DNA from: Neocallimastix lanati (nom. inval.) | Taxonomy: Eukaryota > Neocallimastigomycota > Neocallimastigomycetes > Neocallimastigales > Neocallimastigaceae | Reading direction: 5' to 3' | Length of the DNA stretch: 60,000 bases | Assembly: GCA_016946835.1 (NCBI GenBank) | Contig: JACVTC010000032.1 | Span: forward strand, 465,001 to 525,000 | Shown: positions 1 through 11,671 of the stretch, piece by piece | Layout of the letters: every line of letters begins with the position of its first letter | Position numbering within the stretch: position 1 is the stretch's first letter | The notes under the pieces: model-generated | What the model saw: the letters and a program-made list of their open reading frames with translations, nothing else | Database searches by the model: none | Told to the model about the DNA's origin: nothing | Made by a program: the position numbers and the translations under genes

Positions 1-173
1 ATACATTATTTAAATTCGATGAAAACAGAGCGATATCGTTATCTTAATTGTTCTTCTTTTCTTCCAGTTGATTTTTTTTAAGTTTAATTTTTCTTCTTCT
101 TCTTTTTTTTTTTTTTTCTTTTTTTTCATCATATATAGTAGTTATACATAATCAGAGCATCAGATTTTATCAT

Positions 174-215
<42 letters not shown>

Positions 216-237
216 TACGTCCTTTACGTAATACAAA

Positions 238-489
238 TTATCCTTTCCTTTCAACTTTTATATAATTCTTCAACTCTTCTTTGGCTATCTTTGATTTTTC
301 CACAAATTTTATTTTTTTTTCATATACATAACCATCAAATTCTCTGATGGTTAATAGAAGATCCAGTCCTGTTGACCGTAATCTACAATTATTTGCCATT
401 AATAAATCTTTCGTAATATTTTTTGTCATTCTAATATAATATATAATATTATTATGTTTTATATGCATACTGTTTAACTGTAAAAACAT
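238..489 (-). CDS. Weak hypothetical ORF, possibly an exon or a relic
   Basis: An 83-codon frame starts at 489 and ends at a stop codon at 238. Its residue mix (charged, with a segment reading STGLDLLLTIREFDGY) is less biased than most AT-rich chance frames in this window, and local GC is a little higher than in the flanks. No domain is recognised, and homopolymer runs lie just downstream on the coding strand. It could be one exon of a gene reaching past the window edge, a relic of a mobile element, or chance. Confidence 0.2.
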   Translation of the reverse strand: MFLQLNSMHIKHNNIIYYIRMTKNITKDLLMANNCRLRSTGLDLLLTIREFDGYVYEKKIKFVEKSKIAKEELKNYIKVERKG

Positions 490-1171
490 TAAGTCAAAAA
501 GACTCTTAATCTATTAATATTTTTCTTTTTTAATAAACTTTTATTTTATTTTATTTAGTAAAGAAGCATTTTTGATTACATGCATTATTTTTATTTTATA
601 AATTAACATTTTTATTAAATTAGAACATAAAACTTTATATAAAATTCTAGTAAAATAAACCATAGATTTTACTTTGTATAATTTTTTTTTTTCAATTAGA
701 ATAAAAAATTAATTAGTTTTAATTAAAAAAAAAAATAAATTATAAATTATATTTAGTTGAACTTTATTAATTTTAATATAAATATTTAATTAATTATTTT
801 TATTATTTATTTATATATTTAATAAAGTTAAAAAAAAAAAAAAAAAAAAAAAAATTCAATTTTTTTTTCATCTCTATATATATAAATAATAACTTATTTT
901 TTCATTATAATGAAATCTAATTTTTTCAAATTACATAGTTAAAGTTTTTTTTTTTTTTTTTTTTAATATATAATTTTATTAAAGTTTTAATTTTTTTTTT
1001 TAAATATTAATAAATATTAATATCATAATTATATATTAAATTAAATGTATTTTAATTATTTTAATTTTATTGATATAAATAAATTACATAGTCTTTGTAT
1101 TTTTTTCAATTCTTAATAGTCGAAATATTATATTATAATTTAAGGATTATTATTATAAATTAAGATTTTAT

Positions 1172-1203
<32 letters not shown>

Positions 1204-2084
1204 TTTTATTTTTTTTTTAAATTTAAATAAAATTAAAACTTATTTTTTATGACTAATTAAATATAATTCTTTAATTATTTGTTTATAATAATATGTATTT
1301 ATGATAATTAATTATTTATAATATATATTATCATTGTATAAAAATTTTGAATTTACTTTTTAATTATGTATATATATATATTTCAATGTAATAAAATTTT
1401 GAATTTACTATTACAATATAAATAAACTATTAAGATAATAAGATGAAACTATTTATTGAAGAGTTAGAGAAAAATAAATAAATCATATATTGTTTAAATT
1501 TTTCTTTTTTTAAATAAAATAGAACAATAGCAAAATATTGGATTTTCTTTAAGATGTAAATAATATATAAAAGATAATAAGATAATGCTATTTATATATA
1601 GAGATGAAAAAAAAAAAAAAAGATTTTTTATTTTAATAAGAACTTCTTAAATTTTTTCAAAATTTTGAATATACTTCATAATTAAGATGTAAATAAAAAA
1701 TAAAATTCTTGTTTATTCTAAAAATAAATAAATAAATAAATAAATATATATATATATATAATTTTTATTTATTTTTTTTATTAAGGACTTTTGAAATATA
1801 AATATAAGTATATATATATATTATAATATTATTATTTGAGGATTATTATTATATATTAAGATAATATCATTTAATATAATAAAATATTTAAAAATATTTA
1901 TATTATTTCATTTTAATAAAAATTAGTAAATCTTTATCAGATTTTAGTTTTTATTATTTTTTAAAATATAATTTAATTAAAAAATTTTTTTTTAAAAATT
2001 AATAAATAAATAAGATAATACGATAATACATATATATAAAAAGGAATTATTAATTAATTTTATTTAGTAGAAACTTTTGAAATG

Positions 2085-2178
2085 TTCTAATTTGAAGACA
2101 TTATAATTATAATATTCTAATTTGAAAACATTATAAGTATAATATTCTAATTTGAAGACATTATAATTATAAATTAAG
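2085..2178. repeat. Tandem repeat, about 30 bp x 3
   Basis: Three near-identical units begin TTCTAATTTGAAGACATTAT (the second has AAAACA in place of AAGACA) and follow one another at about 30-bp spacing. Confidence 0.8.
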
Positions 2179-2342
2179 ATAATATCTTAAACAAATATAA
2201 ATATAAATATATATATATATATTATAAAATATTATATTTTGAGGATGAAAATAAATAACTCATTTTAGTAAATTTTAAAATTTAAATTTTTTTTTTTTAC
2301 CAGAATAATAAAAGGTTATAAATAAATTATTACGATTTAATA

Positions 2343-2540
2343 CTATTTTTATAGATAATTTGAGGATTTTTTTATTATAAATTAAGATGATATCTCTATT
2401 TTTATAGATAATTTGAGGATTTTTTTATTATAAATTAAGATGATATATTTTTATAGATAATTTGAGGATTTTTTTATAATAAATTAAGATGATATAGCTA
2501 TTTTTATAGATAATTTGTAGATTTTTATATTATAAATAAA
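2343..2540. repeat. Tandem repeat, about 50 bp x 4
   Basis: Four units start with ATTTTTATAGATAATTTG and continue through a T-rich run into TATAAATTAAGATGATAT. Unit starts lie near 2345, 2398, 2448 and 2500; the last unit is the most diverged. Confidence 0.8.
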
Positions 2541-3178
2541 GACAATATCTATTATTATATATTTTTATTTATAATGAATTAAATATATTTTAATATGCTT
2601 TTTATATTAACATTTGTTTATCACCAAAAAAAATATTAGGATAAAAAAAAACTATTATGATAATGCTATTTATATAGAAAGATAAAAATTTTTAATAATA
2701 AATTAATTTGTAATAAAAATTTTATAATTATTCTAGATTTTTTTTTAATATTCATAAATTATTATTATTATTTTTTTCTTTAAATATTTATTAAAAAATA
2801 AAATAAAATAAAATAAAAACTCTTTTAAATTATTTTATTTATAAATTATAATAATAAATTAATAAAAGACTACTATTTATTATTGAAATTAAAATACAAA
2901 AAGAAAAAAATTCTTAGTTTTTTTTTCCAAAAAGAACTTTTAAAATATTATAATTTGAGATTTTTATTATAATTTAAGATGATATTTTAACAAATATTTT
3001 TTTTTATATAAAATATTATAATATGATTATTATTAAAAAAAAGGTAATGTCTACAACAAATAATTTTTTTATGATGAATTAAATATATTTTAATACTTTT
3101 TATATATTATATTTGGTTATATATCTCAAAAAAATATTAGGATTATTATTATAAATTAAGATATTGTTTATAAAAAAT

Positions 3179-3216
<38 letters not shown>

Positions 3217-3596
3217 AATAGAATTAAATTTTATTTTTATGACTAATTTAATATTTTATAATTGTTTACTTACTGATATAATATATTGTAGTAAAATTTT
3301 GAATTTACTTTTAAAAAAAAAAAACTTTTTCATCAAAAAAATCATGTTCATCAAAAAAAAAAAAAAAAAAAAAAATAAAGATATAAATAAAATAATTAAT
3401 TAATATAATTAAGATAATATTAATTATTGTAGAGATAAAAATGCAATTATACAATACAATATGAATTTTTGAAATATTTTAATTCGCCGATTTCATAAAT
3501 TTAGGATATATCTACAACAAATATTTATTTTATAAATATAAATTAAATATAAATTACTTTTAATCACAAATTAAATATAGAGTATAATTAAATTCA

Positions 3597-3725
3597 AATT
3601 TATTTAAAAACTGTTTCACATTTCAAAAGACAAGACAGTAAAATAAAAATATGAATTATCTTAGAACTAAATTGAATTTTTTATTTATCCTCTCTTAAAA
3701 TTGTGAAACAATTTTTAAATAAATT
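3597..3725. repeat. Inverted repeat (stem-loop), arms about 24 nt
   Basis: The left arm, 3597-3621, runs AAATTTATTTAAAAACTGTT then TCACA. The right arm, 3702-3725, runs TGTGAAACAATTTTTAAATA then AATT. The arms are reverse complements apart from one mismatch and are separated by about 80 nt. It could be a small MITE-like relic or a cruciform-forming site. Confidence 0.65.
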
Positions 3726-4533
3726 AAAGTTTAACATAAAAAGGATTTAAATCGAGAATTTTTTTTTTATTTAAAATATATAGTAAAACTTTAAAAAAAA
3801 AGAATTTATTAAAATTTTATTTTCTCATAGATTTAAGATGAATAAATTCTTTTGTTGCCAATTAAAAATATGACAATCTTATTTATATATATATATATAT
3901 TTTTATAAAATAAATATATTTATAATATTTATAAAATAAAATAAAGTTTTTTTTAACAAAAGAAATTCTTGTATTAAAAATAAAATAAAATAAAAAATAA
4001 TTATAAATATGAAATAATATAATAGCAATAACAATTATAATTAATATGTTTCGTTTTCTTAATTTTATTTTAATAATATGTATATTATAATTTTATTAGG
4101 AAATAGCTAATAATACCTAAAAGTATATTTATTATTATATAGAAGAAATTGACATATCATAAATATTTAATTATAAATGACTTTCCATTATATTATAAAG
4201 AAATAATTAAATAATATTAATATGTAAATTATAAAAATTTTCTATTTTTAAAAAAGTTAATATTGTATAAATATCATCGAGAAAAAACTTTAAACTATGT
4301 AATTTTTATTTATAAATTTTTTATTATTATTATTATTGAAATAATTATATTGTTTTACATTTATTACCAGTATATTATTATTTTTAATAACCTATTTATA
4401 TAATAATAATTCAAATATTTATTAATTAAATATTGTGATATTCAAAAACAAAAAAAAAAAAAAAAAAAAGGTGACAATATAGATAATTGAATTAGATATA
4501 AATGCTAAGACTTTATTATTTGTAGGTTTTGTA

Positions 4534-4841
4534 GTTTTGTTGGAATAATAATATACAAAAAATAAATATTTTCTATTTTTAAATTTTGTTGGAATAATAA
4601 TATACAAAAAATAAATATTTTCTATTTTTAAATTTTGTTGGAATAAATAATATACAAAATATAAATATTTTCTATTTTTAAATTTTGTTGGAATAAATAA
4701 TATACAAAATATAAATATTTTCTATTTTTAAATTTTGTTGGAATAAATAATATACAAAATATAAATATTTTCTATTTTTAAATTTTGTTGGAATAATAAT
4801 ATACAAAAAAAATCTTTTTTCTATTTTTAAAAAAGTTTTAA
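4534..4841. repeat. Minisatellite, about 50 bp x 6
   Basis: Six head-to-tail units carry TTTTGTTGGAATAA, then ATAATATACAAAA, then TATTTTCTATTTTTAA. The middle units are almost identical (AATAAATAATATAC) while the first and last units differ by small indels, as in a locally expanding array. Confidence 0.9.
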
Positions 4842-5389
4842 TTTTATAGTAGAGATAAAATAGTTAAATAAATAACATTTTTATTATTTTAAATTAATGT
4901 TACGTTACATTAATATAATTTATAATGAATAAATTTATAATAAATTTTATATTATTTAAGATTTAATTATCTAAAAAAAAATAGTTTGTAGTAATATATT
5001 ATTTTAATTTCATTTTTTTTTTTTTTTTTTTTTTTAATCGTATTAATCTAAAAAAAGAATCACTAAATTTATGATTTTTAGGATTATTTTTAGATTTCAG
5101 CTAATATTGTTTAAAATAGAATATTTTTTGAATAATTTTTAAGTAACGAATTATATTTTTATATAGTTAATCATTATAAATTTATTCAAATCATATTATA
5201 ATTATATTAAAAATATTTATTACAACAGACTTTAAAGTTTAGGCATGATTTCCTAATAACATAACAAGAAATGAAGTACTATTTTTAACTGTTAATATAA
5301 GGTACTATATATATAGTATATTTTACTTTTAGTAATAAAATTTTCATATGAAATTACTATTTTTAATAAATAATAATGATAATAGTTTT

Positions 5390-5602
5390 AATAATAATAA
5401 TAATAATTATAATAATAATTATAATGATTATAATATTATAATATTAATATTATATTTATAATAATGATAATAATTATAATAATAATAATTATAATATTAT
5501 AATGATAATAATGATAATAATGATAATAATTATAATAATAATAATTATAATGATAATAATGATAATATTAATTATAATAATAATAATTATAATAATTTAA
5601 TA
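5390..5602. repeat. Compound AAT/GAT microsatellite
   Basis: About 200 bases consist almost only of TAA, TGA and TTA triplets (units such as AATGATAAT and AATTATAATAAT). No open frame of interest crosses it. Confidence 0.85.
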
Positions 5603-6857
5603 ATAATTCGTGTTATAAATTCAGTAAATTCATAATATATTTATTTTTATGTCTTTTAATTTAAATAAATATATTATTAACTAGAATATTATACATTCAT
5701 ATTTTAATTTTGGGTTGCATGTTATTCTTCATTTATATTAATAAAGCTTAAAACACATTTTTATATATTTTTGTTCAAAAAATTTCAAACAAGAAATAAA
5801 TTTTTACATAAAAAAAATATTAAAATTTAGTAATATGAATTTTAAAGTTTTATTAAATAAATTATTTATTAAGATTTATTTAAATTCAATATAAGATCAT
5901 AATCATAATTATATAATAAATGCTAATCGAATCATATAATGTTACATTTAAAGATTATTATAATAATCTTTTATATACTAACATTTAAGTTACCATAAAT
6001 AAACCAAATAAATAAATAAGTAAATAATTTATTTATTTATCTTAAAATAACTTTTTTATTTAATTTATTTTCTAATTTTTCATAAAATTATTTTTAAATA
6101 TATATATATATATATTTTTTTTCTTGGTTTTCATAAATTTATTTTTAAAATATATTTTAATTTATGTTCTAGTTTTTCATAAAATTATTTCAATATATAT
6201 ATATATATACATTTTTTTTTTTTTTTCTAGTTTTCATAAAATTATTTTTAAAATATATTTTAATATATTAAAAATTAAAAATATCATAAATAATATAATT
6301 AAAATTTTATTAATTATTTAGGTTACTTTAAATAAAATGATTATAATATAAAGATTATTCCTTAGAAATATCAAAAAGTTTAATCTTAAATATTATAAAT
6401 TTAAATTTATATACAAATATAATATAATTAATAAATAATTATTTTTATTTCCATTTAATATGTTTAAAAAAAAGTATAAATATGATAAATTTTCTTTTTC
6501 GCTTTTGGTAAATATTTGAAGTTTTATTAAATTTTATCGTAATTAGAAATAATTATTATACTATAGAATTTATACAAATAAGTATATGCATAATTAAAGC
6601 AAATTCAGATATAGAAAATATTTAATTATTATTAGATATTTTTTCAAAAAAAAAAAAAAAAAAAAAAAGAAAATATGAGTTGAAAACTTTAAAAATTATA
6701 AATTCGAATTTTTTATTTATACAATATTTTAAAATAATTTAAATACAATAATAATACAAAATTGAAATTGAAGTATATAGTTATTTTTTAATTTTAGAAT
6801 TAAAAGATTCATAATAAATATAAAAATATTTTAATAAAAAAGAAAACATTAATAAAA

Positions 6858-7799
6858 ATGCCAGTCACAGATATGAGCTCAGAAATAGAATCTGAAATCC
6901 CTTTTGATGATGATCTTCCAAAGGTTGATGGAAGAAGAAGACTTTCTTTTAAGAAAAGCTTCTTTGTATGGACTACACAAAAGCAAATTGCAAATAAGAA
7001 TAAATTTATATTTGATTCAAATCCTATGATTCATTCATTAACTGGTAAAAATAGTCATCATGAAAGCTATATAATAAAATCATCAAAATATGAAACTTCA
7101 CTTTCTTCACTTAATTATGATGAAAGTGACAATGAATTTACAAGTGAAAGTGATTTTAACATTATGGGGGAAGATGAAAAGAAGGATTACTATTCCATGG
7201 AAGAATTGAATAACACTACTCAAATAAAAAACAATTACTCAAAAGTAAGAAAAGTTCCTCAACTTTCAGAGAATACTTTATGCTACTCTTCAAATACTAA
7301 TACCATAAATACAGTAAATACAATATCATCAGAATTCAATCCAAAAACAAGACTTATTTCTGCCAATGATATAAAAAATGGATTAGATGGAGACATTTTA
7401 AATATTTACAAAAATAGAAGTAAGAGTAATGACAACATCAATGAAATTAATATTGAAAGGAATGAAGATATAATTGTAGAAAATACTACAGAAAATATTA
7501 TTGAAAACAATAGGGAGAATATTGAAAATGTGGATGGTAAGAATATTGAAAATATAGAAAATATCTATATTTCTGATGACGAGGAAAGTGACGAATACAA
7601 TAAAGGAGATAATGTAAAAAAGGGAATTAAATATAAAGGTAGTTCTAGTTCTTCATCACTTACTAAAAATAATAAGAAAACTAATAAGAAAACTGTTACA
7701 TTTTGTGATAATGTAACAATAATTGAATCTTCTAAACCATTAAAATCCACAAATATATTTATAAGAATCATATCAAAAATAATAAGAAGAAAACAGTAA
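6858..7799 (+). CDS. Unrecognised acidic Asn/Ser-rich protein with a basic C-terminus
   Basis: A single open frame of 313 codons; the local GC rise and balanced codon use support a real gene. I do not recognise the family. The N-terminus is acidic (about residues 6-23) and is followed by GRRRLSFKKSFFVW near residue 25, which contains an RRxS pattern of the kind used by basophilic kinases such as PKA. The middle is Asn/Glu/Ile-rich with an ENIIENNRENIENV-like repeated segment, then an acidic SDDEESDE patch, a Ser run and a Lys-rich stretch leading to KKTVTFCDNVTII near residue 277. KTVTF fits the RVxF docking pattern for protein phosphatase 1. The tail is basic with a short hydrophobic stretch. 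The protein is probably largely disordered. A kinase/phosphatase scaffold role is only a suggestion from short motifs. Confidence 0.75.
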   Translation: MPVTDMSSEIESEIPFDDDLPKVDGRRRLSFKKSFFVWTTQKQIANKNKFIFDSNPMIHSLTGKNSHHESYIIKSSKYETSLSSLNYDESDNEFTSESDFNIMGEDEKKDYYSMEELNNTTQIKNNYSKVRKVPQLSENTLCYSSNTNTINTVNTISSEFNPKTRLISANDIKNGLDGDILNIYKNRSKSNDNINEINIERNEDIIVENTTENIIENNRENIENVDGKNIENIENIYISDDEESDEYNKGDNVKKGIKYKGSSSSSSLTKNNKKTNKKTVTFCDNVTIIESSKPLKSTNIFIRIISKIIRRKQ

Positions 7800-8783
7800 A
7801 AATATAATTTTATTCTTATAAAAAGTAGCCCTTATAGTAGGAAAGATAGGAATTCAAGATTTGATCATACTATCAAAAAAATATATTAAGTATTTATTTT
7901 ATAATTGAATTAAAAGAAATATATATGCAATCAATAAAACTGTATTTGTAATTCACTGAAAATGTAGAATGAATGGAATATATATATATTTATATTTACA
8001 CTTAAATATATGAATTGAAAATAAAAAGGATCAAAAATTTTTTTTAATAGGATAAGATTATTATCTAAATTATTTAGATAATATTAAAATTTAATTAAAT
8101 ATTAGAAAAAATAATATAAAAATAAAGCTTAAAATGTTTATATATATATATATATTATAGTCTTAATATTAATATGGAAAGCATATAAATATAAGTATAT
8201 TAAAATAAAAAAAAAATTAATCTTTTAAGTTTTGCTAGTAATAAATAAATATTAATAAATATACTGTTTATATTTATAATATTTATATCTATGTATATAA
8301 ATATTTAAATATAAAGAAATAAAAAATATATATATAAATATTTATATTTATGGATATAAATATTTATATATAAAGGAAATAAAAATAAAATAAAAATAAT
8401 TATTGAATATTAATGATTAATAGAATATTAAATTTTTTTTTTTTTTTTTTTAAATTATAAAAATATTATTAATAATATGCTAATCATAAAGAAAAATGAG
8501 TAATAAATGAAAATATTAAAATATTTAATAATAATTTTATTAATATTAATAGTAAATAATACTATTATAATAATTAAATGAATTTACTATTTTTAAATTT
8601 AATACATGGAAAAAAGATTATTATTAACATTATCCAATAATAATAGTTTTATATATACATATATTAATTTTTATTATTAATATTCATGTAAAGAAAATTA
8701 ATTGTTAAAAATTAGTCAAAAAAAAATTTTTTTTCAACATAGCAGAAATAAGCAAATTACAAAAAAAAAAATATTATATTAAT

Positions 8784-8831
8784 ATTCATAATAATTTATG
8801 ATAATAATTTTTATAATAAATTATTATGAAT
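8784..8831. repeat. Perfect inverted repeat, 15-nt arms
   Basis: ATTCATAATAATTTA at 8784-8798 is matched exactly by its reverse complement TAAATTATTATGAAT at 8817-8831, with an 18-nt loop. In such AT-rich DNA chance palindromes are expected, so a function is not claimed. Confidence 0.7.
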
Positions 8832-9254
8832 GTTAATAAACATACTAAATACTAAGATAAATATTAGTATCTTAGTAAATGTTAAGATAAATATTTATAT
8901 AAATATATAAATATTAATTAATAAATGAATGAATGAATGAATATCATGTAAAAACAAGTATTTATTATATTTAAAAATAAAATAAATATATATATATATA
9001 TAACTAATATAATCATTAAATATATTTTATGAAATAAATATTAAATATATAATATAATACTTATATAATGAAAATTTTAAACCTTCAATTTATTTAATAT
9101 GGTTTATTTTATACATATTAAACATCAATTTAGTGTTAAATTCATGTGAATTGTTTTCTTTTTATAAATATAATAAGTTAATTTAATAAATAAATTATTT
9201 TCTTTTATAAATATAGTATGTATGTTAGTTTAATAAATAAAATAAAATAATAAT

Positions 9255-9435
9255 AATAATATTTTTTTTTTTTTTTATTTTATTTTATTTTATTTTATTT
9301 TATTTTATTTTATTTTATTTTTCTATTATTTTTATTATATTTTTATATTTTATTTTATTTTTTATTTTTTATTTTTATTTATTTTTATTTATTTATTTAT
9401 TTATTTATTTTTTATTTTCTATTATTATCTTTTAT
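9255..9435. repeat. ATTTT / ATTT microsatellite
   Basis: A T-run is followed by about ten TATTT pentamers and then mixed ATTTTT and ATTT units. It lies 3' of the minus-strand transporter gene. Confidence 0.9.
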
Positions 9436-9539
9436 TTTGTTTTTATTGAATAATAATAGATATATTATTATTATAAATGATGAATAATTGAATAATTAAA
9501 ATGAAAATAAATATATTTAATTTATATATCTATTATTAA

Positions 9540-10709
9540 TTAACAGACAATGATTACACCAATACAAACCAAGACTAAAGCAATTAAATTTTCAATTTTA
9601 AATAATTCTTCACCAAGGAAAATACCAGATAAAAATGAACCAAAAATTGGAATTAAGAAATTAAAATACGCAATTTTTCCTACATCATTAAATCTAATTA
9701 ATGTATTCCATATAGAAAAAGCTACAGCGGATAATAATGACATATGAATCATTAATAAGTAACCTTTAAAACTAACATTACGATATGGTTTTTCAGTTGA
9801 ACCTTCTGGTGGTTCAAGTGGTGTTATAATCATCCAAACAATTGCTATAATATCGATAATTAAAGCACCCAAAAACATTTGATATCCTGTAATCATAATA
9901 ATATCAGGCCTTTTCTTTTCTTTTAATTTTTCATTATTCCGTCTATTGAATTTATAAAGGGAACCTTTAGCAGTTAATATTTTAATGACAACTGAAGCAC
10001 AACTTGATAAAAAGCATGAAATCATAATTGCACCTTCACCTTTAATAGTAAAAGACCATTCAAATTTCTTACTTTCATCTTTATTACTTCTAAGAAAGTC
10101 AAAACCAACATTAATGATAATGACACCTATAAAACCAATTACACAACCAATAAATTTTCTAATAGTAATTCTATCATTTTTAAATAAAAAGTGTGCAAGA
10201 ATAACTGTAAAGAAAGTATTACATGAATTAATAATAGAGCACTTCACACCAGTTGAATTGCTGAGACCATAATAAAATATTATATATTGAAGAGTAATAC
10301 CTATAAATCCTAAAGTTATAATATCAGGAATTTCTCTTAATTTTGGTTTAATAAATCTTCTTTTTATTATACAATAAGCAACAATAATAATTAATCCAGC
10401 AAACGTAAATCTCATACCAGCAAATAAGAATATTGATTTTAAATCTTGACTATTAATATGAAATTCTTCATAACCTAATTTAATACTTGGAAAAGCACTA
10501 CCCCATAAGAATGTACATACAATTGCCAAAACATAGAGCCAAAAACGATTAACACATATTTTTCTGAGACGACTATCTTTTACTGGAGTAGTTTTTTGTT
10601 CTTTTATCACTTCCTCATCTTCTAATTTATTCAAATTTAAATCTGTAATTTCTTTTTCTGTAAAATTTTCATTTATTGAAATTTCAACTTTTAAATTATT
10701 TGTTTCCAT
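9540..10709 (-). CDS. EamA/DMT-family membrane transporter (paralogue 1)
   Basis: Predicted 389-residue integral membrane protein of the drug/metabolite transporter superfamily. After a charged cytosolic N-terminus (about 50 residues) the first helix leads into FLWGSAFPSIKLGYEEF, a typical EamA start. About ten hydrophobic segments follow in two EamA halves: roughly residues 55-200, and 225-389 ending FLGEELFKIENLIALVLVCI, a typical EamA end. A short basic loop (FNRRNNEKLKEKKRPD) sits in the second half. The substrate cannot be told from sequence; relatives move nucleotide sugars, amino acids or other metabolites. The gene has no introns and lies in tandem with a paralogue about 960 bp upstream on the same strand. 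The start at 10709 is the first Met of the frame. Confidence 0.92.
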   Translation of the reverse strand: METNNLKVEISINENFTEKEITDLNLNKLEDEEVIKEQKTTPVKDSRLRKICVNRFWLYVLAIVCTFLWGSAFPSIKLGYEEFHINSQDLKSIFLFAGMRFTFAGLIIIVAYCIIKRRFIKPKLREIPDIITLGFIGITLQYIIFYYGLSNSTGVKCSIINSCNTFFTVILAHFLFKNDRITIRKFIGCVIGFIGVIIINVGFDFLRSNKDESKKFEWSFTIKGEGAIMISCFLSSCASVVIKILTAKGSLYKFNRRNNEKLKEKKRPDIIMITGYQMFLGALIIDIIAIVWMIITPLEPPEGSTEKPYRNVSFKGYLLMIHMSLLSAVAFSIWNTLIRFNDVGKIAYFNFLIPIFGSFLSGIFLGEELFKIENLIALVLVCIGVIIVC

Positions 10710-10807
10710 TTGTTATTAATATTATTATTATTAAAATAAGAATTTAAAATTTAATTTTTTTTTTTTTTATAATATGTATTAAAAAATAATTAGTTTATTT
10801 ATAACCT

Positions 10808-10840
<33 letters not shown>

Positions 10841-11287
10841 TTATTATTATTTATATTATTATTATATTGAATCAATTTCTATGATATTTTATATTAAAAT
10901 TAGAAAAACAAATGTGAAATTTATATTTTAACAAATATTTACATTAAAATAATTTTAAATGAATTAAATCTTTATTGTATAATTTTAAATATATAATAAT
11001 ATTTCTTTTATTTGTTTTTATTTAAATTTTATTTTTTCAATTTTTGATTTTAATCTCTTCAATATTTTGCATTTAAATTGATATGTATATATTTATTATT
11101 TTTTTTCATTCTATTCTTATTTCATTGTATTTATTTATTTATTTTTTTTTTTTTTAATTTTTAATAGATTTTAAAAAAAAATAATAATAATAATAATAAA
11201 TTTCAAAATTTCAAAATTTCAAAATTTGAATTTCAGATTACAGATTATAATTACACTAATATTATATATATCTAATAATATACTTTT

Positions 11288-11321
<34 letters not shown>

Positions 11322-11671
11322 CAATAATAATTAAATTTTATATTAAAATCATTACACAAAAAATATCTTTTATTCTGTAAAAAGTATATATATATTTTTA
11401 ATTAATAATAGTTTTAATAATTTTATAATAATTTTTACACGTGTATTACATAAATTTTTAAATCTAATTCAATAATTTATGCTATAAAATAATATTTAAT
11501 TAAAAAAAATAACAATAATAAATAATAATTATAATAATAAAATAAAATAAATTGTAGAATATTAAATAAGAAAGTACATATTAAATAAAATAAAAAAAAA
11601 ACAAGAAATAAAATAAAAATTATGATATTATTTTATAAGAATTTTCAGCTACATATAAATTTATAATTGAA
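10710..11671. other. Intergenic spacer between the two DMT genes
   Basis: No coding signal is visible. The spacer holds homopolymers (a poly-A run near 11290-11320), (TAA)n, and a short TTTCAAAA tandem near 11200-11226. It must include the upstream region of the 9540-10709 gene and the 3' end of the 11672-13273 gene. Confidence 0.7.

Larger units (their letters stand above)
1130..3200. repeat. Dispersed degenerate repeat motifs
   Basis: A motif close to GGATTATTATTATAAATTAAG recurs near 1143, 1840, 2361, 2412, 2465 and 3137, usually followed by a GATAATAT or GATGATAT variant. A second motif, near TTTTGAATTTACTTTT, recurs near 1345, 1398 and 3297. The spacing is irregular. This looks like an old, eroded higher-order repeat or a decayed non-coding element family. 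Confidence 0.55.
1..6857. other. Gene-poor AT-rich region with decayed repeats
   Basis: No convincing gene is visible. The stretch is made of A/T homopolymers, TA and TTA microsatellites and degenerate tandem and dispersed repeats, which are listed separately. One open frame of 83 codons on the minus strand (238-489) has a fairly normal residue mix but no recognisable domain and no clear splice partners; it is reported as a weak hypothetical. Confidence 0.7.
7800..9539. other. Intergenic AT-rich DNA
   Basis: No gene is visible. The stretch holds TA and TAAA microsatellites, a perfect inverted repeat at 8784-8831, and a long ATTTT/ATTTATTT array at about 9255-9435 just beyond the stop codon of the transporter at 9540. 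Confidence 0.7.

Noticed and set aside
4534-4841. Regular repeats that could suggest a CRISPR array
   Set aside because: Units are contiguous with no unique spacers, and the DNA is eukaryotic; it is a minisatellite.
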